A stretch of 64,000 nucleotides of DNA from the NCBI GenBank assembly GCA_003013855.2, contig ML058453.1, positions 5,201,861 to 5,265,860 of the forward strand, read 5' to 3'. The stretch's first letter is position 1, and every line of letters starts with the position of its first letter. This document shows, one piece after another, positions 38,401 through 45,198 of the stretch. Source of the stretch: Liriodendron chinense (taxonomy: Eukaryota > Streptophyta > Magnoliopsida > Magnoliales > Magnoliaceae). The translations under genes and the position numbers were made by a program. The notes under the pieces were generated by a model, which worked only from the letters and a program-made list of their open reading frames with translations, had not been told where the DNA came from and made no database searches.

Positions 38401-39470
38401 AAAAAGAAACAGCAACAGTCTGCACCTAGTTGAGGTGGCCAAAGAATGGATAGCTAGGATTGAGTCCTAGAGTTAGAGATCTTTGGGCATGGCTCTTCTG
38501 CAGCAGATCCCATCATTCAACAGCCTAATATTAATTGTGGGCCCTATTTTACAAACTCAAAATATCCTGAGCTGAGGATCATGTAATTCTTCTTCTTTAT
38601 ATCATATACTAATATGGCCAGTTTTGTGCTCAGTGGGCTCATCTGTCATTGCATGCTCTAGACATCAACTGTTCTTAAATTCCCCTTTGTGGGTAGGCAA
38701 TAGCTGTGCAGCATTGGGCCTCTGTGGTGGCATGTGAGTCATGTCGGTAATCATGTATTGGCAGGTCCCTTGATATTTTGTGCAGCCAAGTACCCAAGCA
38801 TGTGGCCTTTCATATGTGTTGGTGCTTCGTGCTTAGCAGTTTGCCTGGCAACCCCCCCATGACCCTACATAGTTCTCACCCTCTGGTTCGTGCATGTAAT
38901 AGCTGGGGTGGGGATCAATAAAGGTTGGGATGTGTTGGCATGTGAGTGGTGTCAATGTGAATCTCTTCCTATGCCTGGTTCCAAGAGCCCAATTAAAACA
39001 GGAAGGTTGATGTCCGGTGGGCAGATCATAAAACTTTTGTCCATCTACCATTTAAAAGCCAACACCAAAATTCTCATAGAAAGACTAACATGCCGATGAT
39101 GATATTTATATGAACTAATGTATTGTCAGTCAACTGTATGTACAAAAAAATGTTGGATTTTCGTGGTTGCTGTCTCTGATGGGGACCCAGATCCAAGTCC
39201 AAGTTAGAAATGTTGCAACTAATTTTATGTGTAAAATTCTTTGACGTGTATAGGGACTTGAGTCTTGCAATAGATTGTGTTCTCAGCGGCCAACAATTAT
39301 CCGCAAGGCAAAAACCCAGGTAGCTTTAATTTTTTCTCTATTTGTAATTTCCTGTAGTACATTTCAAGTGGAATTTGCTTGCCTTCCCATCTTACATGCT
39401 CAAGGTCATTTTGTTGTGTCTAAAAAGCGTTGGATGCAGTATAAAGTGGCACCCTGAAAAGAGTCAGTGA
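17398..39470 (+). CDS. Plastid-targeted thioredoxin-like / redoxin family protein
   Basis: Exons: 17398-17643, 17739-17804, 19331-19411, 19548-19601, 21563-21631, 36621-36683, 37559-37641, 39254-39319, 39428-39470 (771 bases, 256 aa). All junctions are GT-AG and phases agree. Residues 1 to about 65 are rich in Ser, Pro, Arg and Ala and lack acidic residues, as in chloroplast transit peptides. The mature part has the redoxin fold blocks GFRAPDFELPEPLTGK, the CNHCPFVKHLKKD active-site-like motif with a CxxC, KGLAVVAISSNS, DGPDFMAEEAKLFNYPFPYL, and AFGAVCTPEFFLFKK. It closely resembles the single-domain plant protein At1g21350 as I recall it; the family is assigned to thiol redox chemistry but its substrate is not settled. 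The tail here is VGCSIKWHPEKSQ, four residues past the usual end. Introns 2, 4, 5, 6 and 7 are long; intron 5 is 14,989 bases and holds nested elements. Confidence 0.9.
17990..18790 (+). repeat. Unclassified dispersed repeat, intron 2 copy
   Basis: It parallels 38270-39090 in the same order. Shared phrases include CATGCTCTAGA(A/C)(G/A)TCAACTG, GTGTTGGCATG(C/T)GAGTGGTGT, GGCAAC.C.CC.CCATGACCCTAC, and ACAGGAAGGTTGATGTCCGG against AGAGGAAGGCTGATGTCTGG. No open frame is conserved between copies and no terminal repeats are obvious. Confidence 0.6.
19848..20195. mobile_element. GTAACGG-rich hAT-like MITE, intron 4 copy
   Basis: It opens CAAGGTATTTT and is dense in GTAAC/GTTAC palindromic words (GGTAACAGTGG, CCACTGTTACC, CATAACGGCC, GGCCGGTAACAGCGGTTAC). 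It resembles the better preserved copy at 37892-38168. Its right edge and target duplication are unclear. Confidence 0.5.
22314..23245 (-). mobile_element. Solo LTR, probably Ty3-gypsy
   Basis: TG...CA bounded 932-base unit flanked by the 5-base duplication TGAAC (22309-22313 and 23246-23250). The minus orientation is inferred because the minus-strand end TCCTGCATCA matches the end of the gypsy LTRs at 26065-30401, and a CT-rich tract followed by CAAGGTAATC mirrors the CT-rich tract and CCAGGTAATTC there. Several GGTCGACC/GGTCAACC palindromes lie at 22970-23105. No internal domain remains, consistent with LTR-LTR recombination. Confidence 0.8.
23570..23650 (+). other. tRNA-like box B with A-rich tail (SINE-like?)
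   Basis: GGGTTCGACCCC near 23620 fits a pol III box B and is followed by an A-rich run. A convincing box A is lacking, so this is only a possible SINE remnant. Confidence 0.2.
24023..24070 (+). repeat. (TG)n followed by a 33-base G run
   Basis: TG repeats end at 24037 and an unbroken G run covers 24038-24070. Such runs are unstable and prone to assembly length errors. Confidence 0.9.
24071..24985. other. Non-coding intron DNA
   Basis: There are no gene frames. Text of the type CTCGGCCCGATGGTGAGGCA looks like degraded retroelement sequence, but I cannot assign it. Confidence 0.35.
24986..26064 (+). repeat. Left arm of a large broken inverted repeat
   Basis: Read in reverse, 33210-33940 matches this arm: GAGAGCCC, CCCCACTGCCACGAGC, GGGCGGTACGA, CCTTAATCCCTTGATTAAGC, AAAAGTTGCTC and CTAATTACCC appear in mirrored order. 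The arm is interrupted at 25303-25684 by a TRIM-like element and at 26065-30401 by the gypsy element, and finishes at 30402-30466 (GATAGTGAGCC ... CCCCTCTATATAT). Confidence 0.75.
25303..25684 (+). mobile_element. TRIM-like mini LTR element, 3' truncated
   Basis: A 270-base LTR-like unit (25303-25572, TGCAGGGGCATTTTC...GCGTCA) is followed by TGGTATTAGAGC, one mismatch from the initiator tRNA-Met primer site, then a tiny interior and a restart of the same unit at 25630 (TGCAGGGGCATTTTCACACC). The second unit is cut off after about 55 bases. Its LTR end (TTTTAGAGCAAGTGGTTAG) resembles that of the TRIM at 31119-31431. There is no coding capacity. Confidence 0.65.
26065..27016 (+). repeat. 5' LTR of gypsy element
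   Basis: TG...CA, 952 bases. A T-rich segment near 26340-26470 is followed by a CT-rich leader (26560-26630) and a possible splice donor CAGGTAATTC at 26624-26633. The primer site follows four bases after the end. Confidence 0.92.
27021..27031 (+). promoter_or_regulatory. Primer-binding site, gypsy element
   Basis: TGGTATCAGAG is complementary to the 3' end of initiator tRNA-Met. Confidence 0.85.
27113..27290 (+). repeat. 51-base tandem repeat in the gypsy leader
   Basis: Three and a half units with exact 51-base spacing between successive CAGATTTA starts (27113, 27164, 27215). Each unit itself alternates GAAAGTTTCC and AATTTTAGAAA-type words. The repeat lies between the primer site and the gag frame. 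Confidence 0.85.
27389..28240 (+). CDS. Gypsy gag-like protein (transposon)
   Basis: This 283-aa frame includes the retrotransposon gag core: MDPQTFLDWLEDLDYFF, RVRFAKLKLEGQAKSFWADL, and ISQWDEMKERLKSKYLP (residues about 36-115). The acidic second half (from about residue 150) resembles no zinc knuckle or protease, so nucleocapsid and protease are absent. The frame is intact, which suits a young insertion. It belongs to the element at 26065-30401 and is not a host gene. Confidence 0.7.
   Translation: MEYRRLRSSRPLSVFVWPSRPNGKPNSDELASFNGHMDPQTFLDWLEDLDYFFYWYDMLNDRRVRFAKLKLEGQAKSFWADLERRIDRVGRAPISQWDEMKERLKSKYLPISYRQKPLAQKRVAPPSRPNTKPIWSPPCKVVQPIIKEISTYEQMECLTPIIFPWKQDNTLVNGQLEESNQVVYEVEEYVPNVTSDEMEEIEASLIIVEDDEVCASNEKVERIETAPLPNVMCDLSDVDSQSKSLTMMHTNEFEKETSEDMMVDAHMTCDIPPDDLWDKFSPI
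28304..29321 (+). pseudogene. Gypsy reverse transcriptase and integrase remnants
   Basis: The first frame (28304-29017) contains YLDDILDIVVDAKICSRLG and KLCVTRGKCSFVLVFQILGH, which align with the N-terminal and post-catalytic parts of a gypsy reverse transcriptase, but the intervening segment with the catalytic Asp pair is missing and the first catalytic Asp is replaced. The overlapping second frame (28908-29321) carries an integrase C-terminal segment (RSAGPFKILQKVGSSVYWID, then INPTLNVEDLV). A frame change near 28960 separates them. RNase H and the integrase core are absent. Confidence 0.7.
29449..30401 (+). repeat. 3' LTR of gypsy element
   Basis: 953 bases following the purine-rich GACGAGGAG. 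Compared with the 5' LTR it lacks one G near 29501, has two extra bases in the CTCTCTCATGG run, and differs at about four positions. Confidence 0.92.
30480..33160. repeat. Cluster of MITE fragments
   Basis: At least five partial copies of the palindromic MITE family follow one another (for example 30990-31118 continuing at 31432, then 31490-31640, 31855-32050, 32205-32420, 32430-32560, 32690-32960). Diagnostic words are ATGGATGG..GTGTGGAT, AATAAACATCAT, GTGGTGTGG and GGGCCC. There are no genes. CT and ATC simple repeats occur at 33133-33149 and 32982-33010. Confidence 0.6.
31119..31431 (+). mobile_element. Complete TRIM (miniature LTR retrotransposon)
   Basis: Two 76-base LTRs (31119-31194 and 31356-31431) start TGTTAG and end GTTTGACA. 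TGGTATCAGAGC at 31195-31206 is the tRNA-Met primer site, and a purine tract (ACGGGGGAG) precedes the 3' LTR. The interior is about 160 bases and non-coding. Flanks GATCC and AATCC fit a 5-base duplication with one change. It sits inside a MITE arm, since GATTTGGATC and CATTTTTGGGCTC on either side belong together. Confidence 0.85.
33210..33940 (-). repeat. Right arm of the large inverted repeat
   Basis: It is the mirror of 24986-26064 plus 30402-30466, without the gypsy insertion. At the position matching the gypsy target it has a single GATAG (on the minus strand, GAGGATAGTGAGCC). It also retains about 35 bases that are replaced in the left arm by the TRIM-like element. Confidence 0.75.
33941..34870. 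other. Unassigned segment of different character, possibly organellar
   Basis: It begins abruptly where the inverted repeat ends. It is richer in mixed-sequence words and poorer in A/T runs than its surroundings, reminiscent of plant mitochondrial intergenic DNA. I recognise no organellar gene in it, so a nuclear copy of organelle DNA is only a guess. Confidence 0.2.
35382..35466 (+). repeat. (TC)n(CA)n compound microsatellite
   Basis: A TC run to about 35428 passes directly into a CA run to 35466, followed by A-rich DNA. Confidence 0.95.
36029..36570 (+). pseudogene. LINE RNase H domain remnant
   Basis: WKLHVDGSSKGNPGATGVA at 36029-36085 is the opening of a plant L1-type LINE RNase H domain, broken at once by TGA where Trp is expected. 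REANSTADVLVKEGV near 36510-36555 is the domain's end. A T run at 36343-36363 and other damage lie between. It sits just before exon 6 of the redoxin gene. Confidence 0.6.
37843..37868 (+). repeat. C homopolymer
   Basis: 26 consecutive C bases in redoxin intron 7, likely length-variable. Confidence 0.9.
37892..38168. mobile_element. GTAACGG-rich hAT-like MITE, intron 7 copy
   Basis: The ends CAAGGTATTC and GAACACCTTG are inverted repeats with one mismatch, and the 8-base duplication ATGTATAT lies at 37884-37891 and 38169-38176, which fits the hAT superfamily. The body consists of repeated CGTTACG/CGTAACG palindromic words. It is 277 bases with no coding capacity. Confidence 0.8.
38270..39090 (+). 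repeat. Unclassified dispersed repeat, intron 7 copy
   Basis: Second copy of the repeat at 17990-18790, in the same orientation within the same gene. A third, short match is at 60008-60180. Confidence 0.6.
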
Positions 39471-40458
39471 TCAAAAGTGGGCAGTTTAACTTTCTGGAGA
39501 TCATAATCTACACGTTTGAATTATATTTGAGGTGTGTATTCTACTGAAGATGGCTGCTATTTTATTGGATATCAACAGATTACATCTCAAACATGCATTT
39601 GAATGCTCAACTGAACTGGACTGTAGTAACGATGTTGTACCTTACAATGCATCAGATAGGGCCCGGCTGATGCAAGATCAGGCCCTGAATTGCGGTCCAA
39701 TGCACGGCCTACAGATCCATTTGGATGCTAAATCCAATAGTCTGATTGACCTGCGGGGCTCAGAGTCAATCAGATGGCCATATAACCAAACAGTTGGACT
39801 CTGGGGTTCATAAATCCCACCATATTCCAAATCCGGACTTACATATCAATTTTAGGGCATTAAATAGCCCAATATATACCAAACAGTTTTGATATTTATA
39901 GGTTTTTTATAAAAACTGTCTGGATCCAATATTCCATTCATCTGTGCGAGGAAGTCCAATCAGTCGCTTAATTTTTGGATATTTATATGGAATTTTAATT
40001 GGTGATTTCTATTTTAATTACACATTGGAGATAGTTTAGCAAATAACTCTTATTTGGGCAAATAGGCCTTGGCTTCTTTGGTTTTAACAAGGATTTTGTA
40101 AAGGTTATATGTAAATGTCGCCACACATTTGTTAGAGATCATTGTGAGAGTATTTTTATGAATAGAAATTATTTTCTTCTTGTTTCTTGGTGGGATTCAG
40201 AAACCTAGAGGCGTGGTTCTTCTATAATCTCCTTGGCCTGATTCCATTGGTCTTGTGTCGAGGAATTCCACATATTTATCTTTATTTGCTATTTCTTTCA
40301 ATCTCATGCTGATCATTGGGCTAAGATAACAAAAATGTATTAAAAATTAAGTTGAAGGGAGGGATTTCCCAGTACAAAGGGAAGGGTGAGGAACCCCTCC
40401 CGAGCCAAAAAGTCTGTAATGGAGTTAGCATCCGTGCCAACATGAGCAAACAAAGTAC
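39471..40458. other. Gene-free DNA after the redoxin gene
   Basis: It should include the 3' UTR. No further gene or repeat boundary is clear. The frame at 39532-39813 has no recognisable domain. Confidence 0.4.
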
Positions 40459-41038
40459 TTAGCCCAGCTGCCAGAGATCCAACTTCATTAAAAACAAAAG
40501 AAAGGCTCTAAGGTTCATACCCGACCCCTTTGGGTTTGGGCTTTGTTCCACTTTATAACATTGATAAAGTCCCGTCCGACAATTACTTGCACTCACAAAA
40601 GAATCGTGGACTGCCCTGACATCTTCCCAATGAGCATACGCTTCGGCCTGATGGGCAAATCCCTGCGAAAAATATCTTACCGCTGTCAACAAAGAGATCC
40701 CTGCCCATTCTATTCATGCCTGTCTTAATTTTCTCAGTTACTTTCTGGACTGAGGATGCTTCCTTAAAGATCTGTCTGGTTCTCTCAAGCCATATCTCCC
40801 AAGAGAGCAAAGCAAAGAAGCTGCTACGGAATTTTGCTGCCAATCTTAAACAGACCACAATTGCAGATGTTGCAAAATTCACCCACTTTTTTCTGATTGT
40901 CGACTCAATGACAACAACAGGCTTAAAAACTATCCCACAAATATGAAGCCATGGCCCATGGGATAGTGAATCAGCACATGATGGACTTATTGATGCATCA
41001 GTTAGGTAGGGTGAACATCCTCCTTTTCCAGTGATCAA
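40459..41038 (-). pseudogene. LINE open-frame fragment, minus strand
   Basis: LLSWEIWLERTRQIFKEASS (minus, near 40740-40800) resembles the segment joining reverse transcriptase and RNase H of plant L1-type LINEs. Continuing frames around it are broken. No poly-A tail or target duplication could be fixed. Confidence 0.45.
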
Positions 41039-41329
41039 GCATTAAGATTTCATTTGGTATGCATTTGGTAAAAGGGAGAGCCAACAACTCACCTGCTGTC
41101 GACCATTTTCGTGTCCTCAAACCTTCTTCATTTTCGAAAAGATGAACCACCTCGAGGTCTGAGGATGCTCATAAGCTCAGTAAACTTGTAGATTTCTTCA
41201 CCTTTCAAGTTTCTTCTGAAAATCATTTTCCACACTAACTCCCCTGCTATAAATTCGCATCACTCTTTCACCGATGCTTGTTTATGAGAAGCCACTCTGT
41301 ATAAATCCTCCTCCTAAAGATTTGATTCC

Positions 41330-42066
41330 CAAGGAGAGATCTTCAGGAGGATGAGGTTGATGAATTATTGGAGCTGCTTCATCATCTCTCGGGAGTCACT
41401 CTCACGGGTGGGGATGATTCGATCTCGTCTTACTCAAAATCCGGAAAGTTTTCAGTCCAGTCACTATATTGTCACTCATCAGGCAATGTCCAAGTTGATG
41501 CAAAGTCGCATACTTTCCCCATTTGGTCCTATGGTGTCCCATCAAAGGTGTCAGCATTTGATTGGCTTGTGGGGTGGAATAGAATTCTAACCATCGATAA
41601 TTTGCGGAGAAGGGGCCTTACCATAATTAATGCATGTTATCTATGTTGGAGAGAGGACGAAACAGTGAATCATTTATTTATACATTGCCCTTTCTCAAGG
41701 GAGTCCTGGTATGGTGTGCTGGGGCCCTTCTGAATCTGCTGGGTGTTCCCGGAATCGATAGTTGACTTGTCTGTCCAATGGCATGAGGTAGGCTTAGAGG
41801 CAGCTTCAAAGAAGAGATGGATAATGTTCCTCTTGGTTGGTCTGTGGGCTATTTAGGCCAAAAGGAATAACATATGTTTTCGAGATAAATGTGGTTCTTC
41901 TTGGAGTGCTTTCTCGAGAGCCTTGCTAATGTAGTAGATTGGGTTGGGCTGCAGCCTTTTTAATCTTTTCTGTTTTTTCTCTGATGTTTGTTTCTTTCAT
42001 TCTTTGGCTTCAGCTGTTTTCTAATACTGTTGTCATCCTTCAAAAAAATAAAAATAAATAAATCAA
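41330..42066 (+). pseudogene. 5'-truncated L1-type LINE with zinc-binding domain and A-rich tail
   Basis: DLQEDEVDELLELLHHLSG leads into SGKFSVQSLY, VPSKVSAFDWLVGWNRILTI, and CYLCWREDETVNHLFIHCPF, the zinc-binding segment that follows reverse transcriptase in plant LINEs. The frame stops at 41731-41733 and decays. AAAAAAATAAAAATAAATAAA at the end is the A-rich tail. The rest of the element is missing at the 5' side. Confidence 0.75.
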
Positions 42067-42078
42067 GAAACGCGTCAC

Positions 42079-42440
42079 GACACTCTTTCACCGACGCTTG
42101 CTTATGAGAAGCCACTCTGTTTATTTTGGTCATGGCATGCGGGCGGTGCCAGGAAAAAGGATCTCCCTAGATGGAGAGTTTTGCACTCTTAGCTGTCATT
42201 TGGTCTCTTTGGGGGTGAGAGAAATGCCCGCTGCTATTGGAATAGAAGTTCTTTGTCTTTGGGGGGGGGGTCATTTGTAAAGTTCACCGGTGTATTAGGT
42301 ACTGGGTGCCTTAAAGGGTCTGTTTTTTTCTTCTTTTTTTTTCCCTTGGATTTTTTCCGTTGTATATCTTTTTTATGTTTTGGTTTCTTTTTGCTGTTTT
42401 GGCTGGATGAAATTCAGTATCTTTCAAAAAAAAAAAAAAA
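42079..42440 (+). mobile_element. Second LINE 3' end with poly-A
   Basis: A T-rich 3' UTR followed by CAGTATCTTTC and a run of A near 42425-42439. Its first 43 bases repeat 41259-41300 with two or three differences. Confidence 0.4.
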
Positions 42441-44423
42441 TCTAGATACATGTTGGCAAGCAAACTCCCCAATCCACACGTCCTCCCACAGCCGAATTTT
42501 GTCCCCATGAATCCATACTTCTCTATAATTGTTATGTACCTGAATCAATACTTCTCTAGTTCATTTCCATCTTGGTGCTACATTGAATAAGCCAATTTGG
42601 TGCAAAAGAAATGACCAAGCTGAGGGTGTCGCTGATTTAATTCATAATGATCTCCAAACCCATGGTTGAAATTTCATGCACTTCAAATGGTGCCTGAAAT
42701 GATCTTTATTGCATTGTGGGGGCTGGGGGCTAGTTCCTGGTTATGAATTTAGTGGAGCTAGACCAACTTGGTCATTTCCACTTTATTCTATTGAATTATT
42801 GCTATTCAATTCAGTTGAGCATCCATTGCAGCCTAAATAGGAACAAAAAGGTGCAATTGGATGATTTTAGCTTGTCTGATTTTTCCATGCTCCATTTTTC
42901 CCCTTATTCCTCTTAAATGGCCACACAGTCTGGTCTCCCTGAGATATACAGTGGTGAATGAGTGTGCAGCTTATCTGATTCATTTGACAGTCTCAGACAG
43001 GGAGATGGGAACCGTCTTGAATTCCCTTTGAAGAATTGGGTGATCTAGACTTGCCAAGCACTGTCAGGGTGGTTCCTCAAAATCCCTGGAAGCATTTTTT
43101 TCTACCTCAGTGCCTGAAAAGAATGCAGCAAGGAAACGATGACTGGCATGTGACTGGAGTTGCGTTGCATTTGTATCTGCTACTCCTAAATAAAATGGTA
43201 TTAATCTTCCGTACTTTTTCTGTTTGATTTCATACAATGGAGTGTGAATGGCCTCCTAAGATATATATCACATCACAGTGGTGGCAAGACATGCATGTAT
43301 TCTCTAAAAACTGTTAAGGCATGGCGATATACAAGAAATCTGTCATGATTTATGGGTTTCTTCTAGCATTTTTCATCCTTTGAATTCCGATGTGTGTAAC
43401 GAGCTTAGGATCACTTGAAGAAACTTTGATGTTAGATGCATGAGATGTACTTTCAGCTGGAACTGGAGTTTTCACTATTCAAGGTCAAGACAAACAAGAG
43501 GTTTACTAGCCCCACATGCACCCCAAATCTGCCAAACTGGGATGTGTAGGACATCTGAGTGGGTGTCAAATGGGAGCCACTGTACTGATGATCTGGCTGA
43601 AAATTCAGTCTGTTCAATTATCATGAAGGCGACGTGTGCATGAAAACAAGGGACGTGTGGCCTACCTGATGTTTAAATGACCTGAATGTTTGTTTCTCAC
43701 TTAGTATGTTGATTCACGGGCACCGTTTGGCATGTATGGTTGCATGTGGAGGTGCATGTGGATTGCAGAGGGATGCATTTCAGGCTAGAAAACCTCAGAA
43801 AACAATCTCTTGGACTATGGATTCCCCACCGAAATTTAGAATCAAATGTGGGCATGCTAATTCCAGACACCCTGTCTTCAAGTGCTAAACACAGGATTCC
43901 CACATGCCATGGCACACATATGTCGGACTGAGAGCATTCGTAGTGGTCTCATGGTGCATGCGTCCTTTCCTAAAATCAGGCTAGCCCACTCATCATGTGA
44001 GCAAAGCAGCATGCATGTTGGATATAGATCGTTGGCTATCTAACCATCCATTTCTTTGTACATGTGTCACCTACCCAATTAATGTACTGGCTTGATATTC
44101 AAATTAAGGAACATTAACTGTGGTCCACCCTAGGAACGTCCTGGATCCTGCCATGTTGGCACATATTGTGTTTGTGTTTGGCGCTTGAAGATCAGGTGTT
44201 TGGAATTAACATTTTTTTTGTTAAGTACATGGCTTTATGTGTACGTGCAGAACACCATACCGGTGGTGTACACTGTTTTATGTGTACATGCAGAACACCA
44301 TTTCAGTGATGTATATCTCTTTGTTATCTGCTAGTTATTCTTGACTTGTTTTGATTGAAATGATAATTATCTCCTTGTCCCTTTGTAATCAGAAGATTAT
44401 TGCTGAGGAGAGATATATACCAC

Positions 44424-44460
<37 letters not shown>

Positions 44461-44507
44461 CCACATCTTCCATTATGTGGTTTCTTGAGTTTAACATTTT
44501 TCAAATC
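42441..44507. other. Gene-free DNA
   Basis: Only chance frames are present. GCCCCACATGCACCC at 43510-43525 recurs near 19785, suggesting a shared dispersed repeat. A CT microsatellite lies at 44425-44456. I see no gene. Confidence 0.4.
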
Positions 44508-44795
44508 ACTGTATTTGGTAGGTAGGCTATATTTTAATTACAATCCATCTATAAAATCATTTAGGGCCCATTTGGATCGTAAGTTGCTTAATATAAGTTA
44601 CTTATACCACAAGTAGCTTATTTTAGTTTATACTTATTAAGAAAATCAGCACTGTTTTTGGTAGGTAGGCTATATTTTAATTACAATCCATCTATAAAAT
44701 CATTTAGGGCCCATTTGGATCTTAAGTTGCTTAAGATAAGTTACTTATACCACAAGTAGCTTATTTTAATTTATACTTATTAAGAAAATAAGTAT
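44508..44795 (+). repeat. Tandem duplication, 143-base period
   Basis: GGTAGGCTATATTTTAATTA occurs at 44521 and 44664, and the following roughly 120 bases, including GGGCCCATTTGGATC, are repeated almost exactly. It appears to have duplicated the left edge of a MITE together with flanking DNA. Confidence 0.85.
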
Positions 44796-45003
44796 GTTTG
44801 GTAAACAACATACTTACCAGCTTTTCCTCTCTTTCATCTCCAGAAAAGTTAAAAAGCTAAAAATATTAGCTGAAGTGATTATATGTTTTTAAGTAAAAAA
44901 GTTACTTATTACTAATCATAAACCAAACTTACTTATCTGAAATAAGTTACTTATTTACTGCTGTAAGTAGAAAAAGTAACTTATTTGGTGGTATCCAGCC
45001 CTT
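44706..45003. mobile_element. hAT-like MITE (AGGGCCCATTTGGAT type)
   Basis: The left end AGGGCCCATTTGGAT is mirrored by GTATCCAGCCCTT. The interior is rich in AAGTTACTTA words and strongly self-complementary. It adjoins a second, smaller copy. Confidence 0.6.
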
Positions 45004-45198
45004 AGGGGGCATTTGGATCGTAAGTTACTTAAGCTACTTATGCCTCAAGTAACTTATCTTGATTTCTACTTATTAAGCTAAAGTGATTAAATAACTTTTG
45101 AGTAGAAAAGTTACTTATAATTGATCTTAAACCAAACTTGCTTATCTACTACTATAAGTAGAGAAAGTAAATTATTTGATGGTATCCAAATGGCCCTT
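45004..45198. mobile_element. Adjacent smaller MITE of the same family
   Basis: AGGGGGCATTTGGATCG at the left mirrors GGTATCCAAATGGCCCTT at the right. It lies directly against the preceding copy. Confidence 0.65.
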
